Source of the DNA: Micrococcales bacterium
GTDB taxonomy: Bacteria > Actinomycetota > Actinomycetes > Actinomycetales > Dermatophilaceae
NCBI GenBank assembly: GCA_003157445.1
Contig: PMJN01000270.1
Coordinates: 1-9,470 of the forward strand
Reading direction: 5' to 3'
DNA: 9,470 nucleotides
Below, piece by piece: positions 1 through 5,411 of the stretch. The translations under genes were made by a program, and so were the position numbers. The notes below the pieces were generated by a model. The model saw only the letters and a program-made list of their open reading frames with translations, did not search any database and had not been told where the DNA came from. The number at the start of each line of letters is the position of its first letter. Position 1 is the first letter of the stretch.

Positions 1-833
1 GGTCGGGCCAGGTAGACGTACTCGAAGACGCAGCCCTTGGGGTCGGCGTCGGCGAAGCGGTGGGAACGCAGACCGTCTTGGTCGACCGCGATGAGCTCGC
101 CGGGCTGTACCTCGCGGATCACGCTGGCACCGACCGTCGCCAGCGCCGCGGACTCACTGGCCACCACCCAACCGCGCTCCAGGCGGCCCAGCATCAGGGG
201 CCGGACGCCATGACGATCGCGCGCGGCATAGAGCGTGTGTTCATCCATGAAGACGAAGCTGAAGGCGCCCTTGACCTTGGGCAGCACATCCATCGCGGTG
301 GCCTCGAGGCTGAGGTCCGGGTCGCTGGAGAGCAGCGCTGTGACCAGAGCGGTGTCGGTGGTGTTGCCGCGGTGCAGCTCGCCCCCGAGCTGGCGCGCGA
401 AGGCCTCGCCGTGACGCTCGAGCAGCAGGTCACGCAACTCGGCCGAGTTGATCAGGTTGCCGTTGTGGGCCAGTGCGACGGTGGAGTCGTCGGTGCCGCC
501 GAGGGTCGGCTGGGCGTTCTCCCAGGTGCTGCCGCCGGTGGTGGAGTATCGGCAGTGGCCGATGGCCAGATGACCCTTCAATGATCCCAGGCTGGCTTCG
601 TCGAAGACCTGGGAGACCAGGCCCATATCCTTGTAAACCAGCAGCCGACGGCCATCGCTGGCTGCGATGCCGGCCGACTCCTGACCGCGGTGCTGCAACG
701 CATAGAGCCCGAAGTACGTCAGCTTGGCGACGTCCTCGCCGGGAGCCCAGACTCCGAAGACCCCACAGGCGTCCTGCGGAGCTTTTTCGCCGGGAAGAAG
801 ATCGTGGGTCAGTCGCCCATCACCGCGTGGCAC
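1..833 (-). CDS. purF: Amidophosphoribosyltransferase PurF, N-terminal part (runs off the left edge)
   Basis: PurF makes 5-phosphoribosylamine from PRPP and glutamine, the first committed step of purine synthesis in the cytosol. The visible 277 codons cover the N-terminal class-II glutamine amidotransferase (Ntn hydrolase) domain. The start is GTG at 833: an in-frame TGA lies two codons upstream, and GGGAG (848-844) sits 10 nt before it. The protein opens VPRGDGRLTHDL, followed by PQDACGVFGV. Cys23 is the expected nucleophile, exposed in this family by removal of a short propeptide. Further family motifs are YALQHRGQESAGIA, GHCRYSTTGGS, LAHNGNL, GNTTDT and ARDRHGVRPL. The phosphoribosyltransferase domain lies outside the window. 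The gene follows the small membrane-protein gene after 68 bp on the same strand, so the two may be co-transcribed. The family assignment is certain; only the C-terminus is unseen. Confidence 0.97.
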   Translation of the reverse strand, partial: MPRGDGRLTHDLLPGEKAPQDACGVFGVWAPGEDVAKLTYFGLYALQHRGQESAGIAASDGRRLLVYKDMGLVSQVFDEASLGSLKGHLAIGHCRYSTTGGSTWENAQPTLGGTDDSTVALAHNGNLINSAELRDLLLERHGEAFARQLGGELHRGNTTDTALVTALLSSDPDLSLEATAMDVLPKVKGAFSFVFMDEHTLYAARDRHGVRPLMLGRLERGWVVASESAALATVGASVIREVQPGELIAVDQDGLRSHRFADADPKGCVFEYVYLAR

Positions 834-901
834 GTCTCACAGTCTCCCACAGCCCGGCGCCTGGTCGGGCCGCCACACCGGCCAGCCCCGTCGCGCAGTG
901 C

Positions 902-1126
902 TCAGCGCCGCCAATCGAGCAGCACTGCGACGATGCCCCCGCCCAGCACGCCCAGCCCGGCGAAGATCAACCCGAGGAACCCCAGCACGGCGGATGGGTC
1001 GTAGCTGGTATCGACCGGGCCAGCCAAGCTCAGGAGACAACCGATGAGCAGCCCTGCCACACCACCAGTAAGCAGGAACGCCGTGAACTTGGGAACGCTG
1101 CGGACCTTGCGGGACGGCTGACTCAC
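902..1126 (-). CDS. Small two-helix membrane protein upstream of purF (74 aa, function unknown)
   Basis: A basic N-terminus (VSQPSRKVRSVPKF) is followed by two hydrophobic stretches, about residues 16-36 and 47-70. A short acidic linker (DTSYDP) separates them, and the protein ends DWRR. The glycine-rich second helix (AGLGVLGGGIV) suggests tight helix packing. Small two-helix proteins of this look are common next to purF in actinobacteria, but I know no assigned function. GTG at 1126 was chosen because it gives the shortest sensible basic N-terminus. It has no Shine-Dalgarno sequence, but TATGTT (1138-1133) ends 6 nt before it, which would suit a leaderless transcript. The frame is open further upstream (to 1264), but that part is polar and lacks membrane character. 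An alternative GTG lies at 1144. The stop at 902 is 68 bp before purF. Confidence 0.72.
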   Translation of the reverse strand: MSQPSRKVRSVPKFTAFLLTGGVAGLLIGCLLSLAGPVDTSYDPSAVLGFLGLIFAGLGVLGGGIVAVLLDWRR

Positions 1127-1132
1127 GACACC

Positions 1133-1138
1133 AACATA
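1133..1138 (-). promoter_or_regulatory. Possible -10 element for a leaderless transcript of the small membrane protein
   Basis: Read on the minus strand, TATGTT fits the actinobacterial TANNNT -10 pattern. It ends 6 nt before the GTG at 1126, so transcription would begin at or next to the start codon. No Shine-Dalgarno sequence is present at that start. No convincing -35 box was found, so this is suggestive only. Confidence 0.35.
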
Positions 1139-1226
1139 ATCCACCACCCTCACAAACTGCGAAGGTGAGCCTATGACCCGCCAAGCCTGGTACCGGTGGT
1201 CGCCTTGATCGTCATCAGCTCGCCCA

Positions 1227-1261
1227 GACGTGAAGCACTCACGTGAGCCAACATGCACGTC
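1227..1261. promoter_or_regulatory. Palindrome cluster centred on CTCACGTGAG, possible operator
   Basis: A perfect 10-bp palindrome CTCACGTGAG occupies 1238-1247. It is bracketed by an inverted pair, GACGTG (1227-1232) and CACGTC (1256-1261). The site lies about 110 bp upstream of the small membrane protein and purF. Nested symmetry of this kind is typical of a regulator binding site, but no regulator can be named from the sequence. Confidence 0.3.
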
Positions 1262-1295
1262 CAACGCTGCGCTGATGAGGTCTCCGGATTCCCCT

Positions 1296-1311
1296 GCGGC
1301 CTAAGGGCCGC
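1296..1311 (-). terminator. GC hairpin downstream of the luciferase-like gene, possible terminator
   Basis: GCGGCC, a TAAG loop and GGCCGC form a perfect 6-bp stem with a 4-nt loop, about 58 bp past the stop of the minus-strand luciferase-like gene. No T-tract follows on the minus strand. It could still end the SCP/luciferase-like transcript, because U-poor hairpin terminators are common in actinobacteria. Confidence 0.4.
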
Positions 1312-1368
1312 CGAGGTTAGTGCAGGACCGAGTCCGGCGATCTTGACGGCAGGCTTAGGTCTGCGTAG

Positions 1369-2271
1369 TCAGGGCAGGCGCCTTCCTGGGCTTGCGGGGG
1401 TACGGAAGCTGGGGATGACATCGCAGGCGACTCGCTCCAGCACGCTGACGTCCCCGGCATACGGGCCATCGGGTCGGGGCCAGTGAGTGATGACATCGGT
1501 GAAGCCCAGCTCGTCCGCGCGCCCCACCATCTGCTCAAACGCGCCCACGCTCTCCAGAGCGAACTGTGGGGAGGAGTCGAGGCTGAGGTGCCTTTCCAGC
1601 GTGGCGGGATCCCGGCCCGCTGTGGCTAAAGCCTCGTCCAGCCGCCGGCACATCTCCACCAGGGCGGCCCACCACAGGGCCAGCGTCTCGACCTTGGGGC
1701 CGGTCGTGACCCAGCCTGCTCCATGCTCCACGGCCAGGCGCAGCGAGCGCGGACCGTTGGCTGCCATGACGAACGGGATCCTCGGGTGCTGAACCGGCCC
1801 GGGCCTTGTGCGGGCGTCCACAGCCGAGAAGTACGTGCCACGGTGAGAAACGTGGTCCTGGGTCAGCAGCCTGTCAAGCAGCTCGGTGAACTCGCAGAAT
1901 CGCTCGAAGCGTTCCTTTGGCGTCAGCGGCTGCCCGCCGAGAATGGCGGAATCGATGTCGCCTCCGGCACCGATTCCGCACACAAGCCGGCCTCCGGAGA
2001 TGTCGTCCAGGGCCAGCAGGTCACGCATGAACGTCACAGGGTGGCGGTAGTTCGGCGAGCTGACGAATGTGCCCAGGGCGATCCTCGAGGTGACCATGGC
2101 TGCAGCCGTCAGCGTGGGGACGGTGCCGTACCAGGGCGAGTCCGGCAGCCCGCCCCAGACCAGGTGGTCGTAGGTCCAGGCATGGTCAAAGCCGAGCTCC
2201 TCAGCACGACGCCACATCGGGGCCGCCTCAGACCAGCGGCGCTCCGCCAGGATCGTCAGGCCAAATCGCAT
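1369..2271 (-). CDS. Luciferase-like (LLM class) flavin/F420-dependent oxidoreductase
   Basis: This 300-aa protein is the usual length for bacterial luciferase-like TIM-barrel oxidoreductases. It starts MRFGLTILAERRWSEAAPMW, with the strand-helix opening EELGFDHAWTYDHLVW. Further family signs are TSRIALGTFVSSPNYRHP, a phosphate-loop region DDISGGRLVCGIGAGGD, IPFVMAANGPRSLRLAVEHG and the C-terminal DELGFTDVITHWPRP. In actinobacteria many such proteins use coenzyme F420 rather than FMN; that cofactor is an inference here and the substrate is unknown. The ATG at 2271 lies 9 bp after the TAG of the SCP-like gene and has no clear ribosome binding site, which suggests translational coupling within a two-gene operon. 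Confidence 0.88.
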   Translation of the reverse strand: MRFGLTILAERRWSEAAPMWRRAEELGFDHAWTYDHLVWGGLPDSPWYGTVPTLTAAAMVTSRIALGTFVSSPNYRHPVTFMRDLLALDDISGGRLVCGIGAGGDIDSAILGGQPLTPKERFERFCEFTELLDRLLTQDHVSHRGTYFSAVDARTRPGPVQHPRIPFVMAANGPRSLRLAVEHGAGWVTTGPKVETLALWWAALVEMCRRLDEALATAGRDPATLERHLSLDSSPQFALESVGAFEQMVGRADELGFTDVITHWPRPDGPYAGDVSVLERVACDVIPSFRTPASPGRRLP

Positions 2272-2280
2272 GGTTGCAGG

Positions 2281-2658
2281 CTAGTCCGCCGCGATCGGCA
2301 ACAACCCTGCCAGGGTGGCCCGCTGCCCGCTGGCGTGCACTGCGCCGCCGGCCAGAGCGCTGGCCCAGTCCGACGTTCCGGTGACCAGGTCTAGCCAGGT
2401 CCGGGCATCCATCTCGATCACGTTCGGAGGGGTGCCCCGGGTGTGCCGGGGGCCCTGCACACACTGCACCGCGCCATATGGTGGGACCCGAACTTCCAGT
2501 GTTCGCCCCGGCGCCCGATCAGCGAGCTCCTCCAATGCGTACCGGACCGCCATGGCGACCGTTGCCTTCGGCGCCCCGGACGGGTCACCTCGCCATAAGG
2601 CGAGGGCATGGCGACCCTCGGCAGGCGGGATCCTGCGGCGCGGTGCCATGGCGTCCAT
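2281..2658 (-). CDS. SCP-like (bacterial sterol carrier orthologue) small protein
   Basis: A soluble protein of about 125 aa resembling the actinobacterial "sterol carrier family protein" often found near purF. Recognisable stretches are MAPRRRIPPAEGRHAL, a helix AVRYALEELADRAPGRTLEV and the hallmark VRVPPYGAVQCVQGPRHTRG. The latter is followed by TPPNVIEMDARTWLDL and a small C-terminal SCP2-type half with ALAGGAVHASGQRA. The family fold suggests binding of a hydrophobic ligand, but no ligand or role is established. Candidate starts are ATG 2658 (GAGGA lies 13 nt before it) and ATG 2649, which gives the common MAPRRR N-terminus; 2715 is too far upstream because it would cover the divergent dehydrogenase start. 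It leads the operon with the luciferase-like gene. The closeness to purine genes is a conserved theme in this phylum, but its meaning is unknown. Confidence 0.85.
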   Translation of the reverse strand: MDAMAPRRRIPPAEGRHALALWRGDPSGAPKATVAMAVRYALEELADRAPGRTLEVRVPPYGAVQCVQGPRHTRGTPPNVIEMDARTWLDLVTGTSDWASALAGGAVHASGQRATLAGLLPIAAD

Positions 2659-2701
2659 GGTGGCATCTTGGTCCTCGCCTGCTCGATCTAGGGTTGCACC
2701 T

Positions 2702-3748
2702 ATGAAGGCGACCACGATCTACGCTGCCCGCGACGTCCGGCTCGAGAACCAGCCGGACCCGACAATTCAGAAACCGACCGACGCTCTCGTGAAGGTCGTT
2801 GCCGCGTGTGTCTGCGGCTCGGACCTGTGGTACTACCGCGGCGACAACCCACTCGCCGAGCCGTTCCGCATTGGCCATGAGTTCGTCGGCATCGTTCAGG
2901 AGATCGGCTCGGCGGTCCGGTCGCTGCACAAGGGCGACTTCGTCATCGCACCGTTCATGTACTCCGACAACACCTGCCCAAACTGTCGGGTCGGGATCCA
3001 GTCGGCCTGCTCGGCGGGCGGCTTCTGGGGCGGGCCCGACCGCGACGGGCTGCTGGCCGACGGCGGACAGGGCGAGTACGTCCGGGTCCCCCTGGCCGAC
3101 GGCACCCTGGTGGCGACCCGCGAAACCCCTGACGACGCGATGATTCCGTCGCTTCTGGCTCTCTCGGACGTGATGGGCACCGGCTGGCACGCAGCGATGG
3201 CCGCCGGCGTGCAGGAAGGCGACACCGTCGTGGTGGTGGGTGACGGCGCGGTGGGCCTGTCAGGGATCCTTGCCGCCTCACGGATGGGTGCCGAGCGGAT
3301 TGTCGCCATGTCCCGACACGAGCAACGCCAACGGATCGCCCGATCGTTTGGTGCCACCGATGTCATCGCAGAGCGCGGTGAGGCCGGCGAGGCCGCCATT
3401 GTCGAACTCACCGGAGGTGTCGGCGCCGACGCGGTTCTGGAGTGCGTGGGTACCAGTCAGTCGATGACCACAGCAATCGAGATTGCCCGCCCGGGCGCCA
3501 CCGTCGGCTATGTCGGGGTGCCGCACGGGGTCGAGCTACCCGTACGTTCGATGTTCTCGCGCAATGTCGGGGTCGCCGGAGGCGTGGCGCCGGTGCGCCA
3601 GTACCTCCCGGCCCTGCGCGACGACGTGCTGTCCGGGGCGATCAACCCGGGCCTGGTCTTCGATCTCGACCTGCCGCTGGACAAGGTGGCCGAAGGTTAC
3701 GCAGCCATGGATGAGCGTCGGGCCATCAAGGCGATGTTGAGGCCCTGA
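2702..3748 (+). CDS. Zinc-dependent medium-chain alcohol dehydrogenase family protein
   Basis: This 348-aa protein has full medium-chain dehydrogenase length. The GroES-like catalytic domain (about 1-150) carries the zinc ligands Cys38 (CVCGSD), His59 and Glu60 (IGHEFVG). The structural-zinc loop has only three cysteines, C92, C95 and C103 (NTCPNCRVGIQSAC); the position of the usual first cysteine is Asp89. The Rossmann domain shows VVVVGDGAVG at 176-185. The next strand ends in AMSRHEQR, where Ser-Arg in place of Asp would favour NADP(H); this is an inference. The end RRAIKAMLRP is typical of the subgroup. The start is ATG 2702, with AGGG (2690-2693) 8 nt before it. It diverges from the SCP-like gene with about 43 bp between start codons, so its promoter must overlap that gene's 5' end. 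The substrate is unknown. Confidence 0.92.
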   Translation: MKATTIYAARDVRLENQPDPTIQKPTDALVKVVAACVCGSDLWYYRGDNPLAEPFRIGHEFVGIVQEIGSAVRSLHKGDFVIAPFMYSDNTCPNCRVGIQSACSAGGFWGGPDRDGLLADGGQGEYVRVPLADGTLVATRETPDDAMIPSLLALSDVMGTGWHAAMAAGVQEGDTVVVVGDGAVGLSGILAASRMGAERIVAMSRHEQRQRIARSFGATDVIAERGEAGEAAIVELTGGVGADAVLECVGTSQSMTTAIEIARPGATVGYVGVPHGVELPVRSMFSRNVGVAGGVAPVRQYLPALRDDVLSGAINPGLVFDLDLPLDKVAEGYAAMDERRAIKAMLRP

Positions 3749-3779
3749 CCACGATCGGATGCCTGGCGGTGGTGGTCAG
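3745..3779 (+). terminator. Inverted repeat at the end of the dehydrogenase gene, weak terminator candidate
   Basis: CTGACCAC (3745-3752, overlapping the TGA stop) pairs perfectly with GTGGTCAG (3772-3779) across a 19-nt loop. A mildly T-rich TTACTATCT follows. The long loop and the absence of a real T-tract make this a modest candidate. Confidence 0.35.
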
Positions 3780-3896
3780 TTACTATCTGATCTGCGGCAG
3801 TTCGAGCGTCGGGCCGTCAGCGCCCGAGCTCGTGCACACACAGCTGGTTGCGCCCGGGATTGGTCGCTCACCGGCGAAGTGAGGCAGAGTTCCACC

Positions 3897-3902
3897 TAGG
3901 CT
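3897..3902 (+). promoter_or_regulatory. Possible -10 element (TAGGCT) for the spermidine-synthase-like gene
   Basis: TAGGCT fits the actinobacterial TANNNT -10 pattern and ends 7 nt before GTG 3910, as expected for a leaderless mRNA. The AGG inside it is also about 10 nt before that GTG, so the same bases could act as a weak ribosome binding site instead. No clear -35 box was found. Confidence 0.35.
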
Positions 3903-3909
3903 GGTGCAC

Positions 3910-4731
3910 GTGTCACAGGAACAGGTCGGACGCATCGAGCTCGTGGCCGACGATGACGGCCGCGGCGGCGTCACGGTGATGATGGACGGCAGCCCTCAGT
4001 CGCACGTCAACCTCGCCGATCCCGGGAGCCTCGGCTTCGAGTACGTCGCCCACTTCGCCGCGGTCATCGACACGCTGCCGGCTGGGCCTATCAGGGTCAC
4101 CCACATCGGCGGCGCCGGTCTGACCCTGGCCCGGTACGTCAACGCCGAGCGCCCCGGGTCGCCGCAGATCGTTCTGGAGCCGAACGTCGCCCTGACCGAG
4201 CTCGTGCGCCGCAAGCTGCCGTTGCCACGCCAGCACCGGATCCGCGTGCGCCCCGTGGACGGCCTTACCGGGGTCGCACAGCTGGCAGACGCGTGCGCCG
4301 ATGTGGTGGTGCTCGACGCGTTCGCCGATGGGCGCGTCCCAGCCGAGCTCACCACTGTGGGGTTCTTTGCCGAAACCGCCAGGGTGCTACGGGCCAATGG
4401 CACGATGCTGCTCAACACCGCCGACGAGCCCAACATGGCCTACCTGCGGCGCGTTTATGCCGGCCTGGCCACCGTATTCGGACACGTTGCCCTGATCGGC
4501 ACCCACGAGATTCTCAAGGGCAAGCGTTTCGGCAATACCGTCATGGCTGCCTCGCACAGCCCGCTGGACATAGCCGCCCTACGCCGGCAGGTCGCCAAGA
4601 TGCCGTTTCCCACCGGGCTGCGCGACGGGATCCAGCTAGCCAGAGCGTTCGCCGGATCGACAGCCTTCACGATCTCGGACAGCGCCCAGTCGCCCCCACC
4701 CCCGCCCGTGAAGGGATGGCGCGTGCGCTGA
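3910..4731 (+). CDS. Spermidine-synthase-like Rossmann methyltransferase-fold protein
   Basis: A 273-aa protein of the spermidine/spermine synthase superfamily. After an N-terminal beta region (GRIELVADDDGRGG, then GSPQSHVNL) and LGFEYV, the nucleotide-binding glycine motif THIGGAGLTLARY lies at 64-76. The acidic residue after strand 2 is Glu90 (LEPN). The strand-4 motif is DVVVLDAFADGRVPAEL, with Asp136 and Asp140, then FFAETARVLRANG. In true spermidine synthases this region contains a conserved D-x-x-D-P-x-G-P-A type loop for the amine. Here the loop is different, so polyamine synthesis should not be assumed. The C-terminus has a proline run (SPPPPPVKG). GTG 3910 was chosen because TAGGCT lies 7 nt before it; GTG 3904 is the alternative. 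It follows the dehydrogenase on the same strand after 161 bp. Confidence 0.8.
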   Translation: MSQEQVGRIELVADDDGRGGVTVMMDGSPQSHVNLADPGSLGFEYVAHFAAVIDTLPAGPIRVTHIGGAGLTLARYVNAERPGSPQIVLEPNVALTELVRRKLPLPRQHRIRVRPVDGLTGVAQLADACADVVVLDAFADGRVPAELTTVGFFAETARVLRANGTMLLNTADEPNMAYLRRVYAGLATVFGHVALIGTHEILKGKRFGNTVMAASHSPLDIAALRRQVAKMPFPTGLRDGIQLARAFAGSTAFTISDSAQSPPPPPVKGWRVR

Positions 4732-4767
4732 CAGGGCCCGTTCAACAGGACGGGGCACCGCAGATGC

Positions 4768-5130
4768 TCACGCGTCCGTGAGTTCGCGGAGCACGGCGAT
4801 GACGTCCACGAGCGCACCGTTGCGCCACACCGTGATCTCCAGCCGGCGTCCGATCGCGTCCTCGACCATGATGCGCTGAACGGCGGTGGTGCAGGCGACG
4901 GGCTCGCCTGCGACCGATACGACGATGTTGCCAACCCGCAGGCCGGACCGCGCTGCCGGACTTTGCGTCATCACTTACGCGACGTGAAGCCCACTGCTGC
5001 GACCCATTTTGGTAACCATCGTCGGAGGAAGGGGCATCTGTGCACCGACGATCCCGAGCCACGCCCGGCGGACTCGTCCCTGGGACATGAGCGTGCTGAT
5101 GATCCCGCGGGTCGTGTCATTGATGGACAC
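4768..5130 (-). pseudogene. Broken HtrA/trypsin-like serine protease remnant with PDZ domain
   Basis: Read on the minus strand in one frame from about 5130 down to the TGA at 4768, the translation looks like the end of an actinobacterial HtrA-type protease. It begins with SINDTTRGIISTLM and SQGRVRRAWLGIVGAQ, the end of the trypsin domain and its linker. It continues through LPPTMVTKMGRSSGLHVA to a PDZ domain (TQSPAARSGLRVGNIVVSVA, then GEPVACTTAVQRIMVEDA, then GRRLEITVWRNG). A TAA at 4977-4975 interrupts the frame inside the PDZ entry, where families have a charged or polar residue. The whole N-terminal part, including any membrane helix and the His-Asp-Ser triad, is missing. Homology ends right where the 92-bp repeat (5131-5222) begins. 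A short open piece (4974-4768, 68 aa) remains but is very unlikely to be a working protein. Confidence 0.78.
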
Positions 5131-5222
5131 GGTTTGGTTATCGCCGCCCAGAGCTGAACCTGCAGCCCTCCATCGAGGCCCGAAAGGTGTTCCTGGCGGC
5201 CCTGAACGACCGGGTTTGCCCC
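5131..5222 (-). repeat. Diverged copy B of a 92-bp dispersed repeat (mobile-element end candidate)
   Basis: Read on the plus strand, this segment aligns without gaps to the reverse complement of 8439-8530. About 67 of 92 bases are identical by hand count, with the best blocks at each end (TTGGTTATC, and AACGACCGGGTTT). On the minus strand it would form a shortened version of the hairpin seen in the other copy (CCCGGTC, loop GTTCAG, GGCC). It abuts the truncated end of the protease pseudogene. A short plus-strand frame (LNLQPSIEARKVFLAALNDR) runs through it, with related residues in the other copy, but it has no start or domain I recognise. Confidence 0.6.
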
Positions 5223-5228
5223 AGCAGC

Positions 5229-5239
5229 GAACTGATCAG
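5229..5239. repeat. Direct repeat GAACTGATCAG, copy 1
   Basis: An exact 11-bp match to 5369-5379, in the same orientation and 140 bp away. Each copy contains the palindrome CTGATCAG. It could be a twin operator for the GAP-family gene or chance. Confidence 0.35.
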
Positions 5240-5255
5240 AGCTGAGCGAGCTCTG
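5237..5255. other. Perfect 7-bp inverted repeat with 5-nt loop
   Basis: CAGAGCT, GAGCG loop, AGCTCTG. There is no T-tract on either side. It overlaps the end of the first GAACTGATCAG copy. It could be a terminator or part of an element end; the role is undecided. Confidence 0.3.
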
Positions 5256-5368
5256 CCATGACTGCCCGCTCGACTCGCAAGCACGGCGCGACTGCGATGT
5301 GGCACGAGGGGCGAACTCGTCCTGACTAGATGATGTGCGGCGCGCCCAGTACTACCAGTCTCGGTCAT

Positions 5369-5379
5369 GAACTGATCAG
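5369..5379. repeat. Direct repeat GAACTGATCAG, copy 2
   Basis: The second exact copy of the 11-mer, ending 32 bp before the GAP-family ATG, where an operator or activator site would be well placed. Confidence 0.35.
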
Positions 5380-5411
5380 CGGTGTCGTTGGGTGTTCGAG
5401 GTTAGGCAGAG

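Larger units (their letters stand above)
1127..1368. other. Intergenic region between two minus-strand genes, no gene seen
   Basis: This 242-bp gap follows the luciferase-like gene and precedes the small membrane protein. I see no supported gene. It contains a GC-rich hairpin near the end of the upstream operon (1296-1311), a palindrome cluster around CACGTG (1227-1261) and a promoter-like TATGTT next to the 1126 start. Those are listed separately. Confidence 0.6.
5223..5411. other. Intergenic region upstream of the GAP-family gene, no gene seen
   Basis: These 189 bp lie between the repeat copy and the GAP-family start. I see no supported coding sequence. The region contains a perfect 7-bp hairpin (5237-5255) and two copies of GAACTGATCAG (5229-5239 and 5369-5379), the second 32 bp upstream of the ATG. 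Confidence 0.5.

Noticed and set aside
60..584. Plus-strand open frame of 174 aa
   Set aside because: It lies wholly antisense to purF, whose protein matches family motifs throughout; the translation shows no domain.
852..885. Competing stem-loops in the purF leader as a riboswitch or attenuator
   Set aside because: Only a 5-bp stem (852-856 with 866-870) and an imperfect stem (861-868 with 878-885) whose minus-strand RNA has a C-A mismatch; no riboswitch motif seen.
473..1168. Plus-strand open frame of 231 aa rich in Arg/Pro/Gln
   Set aside because: Antisense to purF and the small membrane protein; low-complexity composition typical of a GC-rich shadow frame.
1127..1264. N-terminal extension of the small membrane protein up to 1264
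   Set aside because: The added residues are polar, lack any motif, and run through the palindrome cluster; the basic start followed by helices begins at 1126.
2315..2701. N-terminal extension of the alcohol dehydrogenase frame
   Set aside because: It would overlap the SCP-like gene on the other strand completely; ATG 2702 has a good ribosome binding site and the normal family N-terminus.
4768..4974. A 68-aa PDZ-like open frame as a functional small gene
   Set aside because: In-frame homology continues upstream of its start through a TAA, so it is the tail of a broken protease.
5157..5260. Plus-strand coding frame LNLQPSIEARKVFLAALNDR and its counterpart in the other repeat copy
   Set aside because: The shared residues are explained by ungapped DNA similarity of the repeat; no start codon or domain supports a protein, though it cannot be excluded.
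5138..5368. Minus-strand frame of 76 aa across repeat copy B
   Set aside because: Arg/Ser-rich, no start signal, runs through repeat sequence, no family resemblance.
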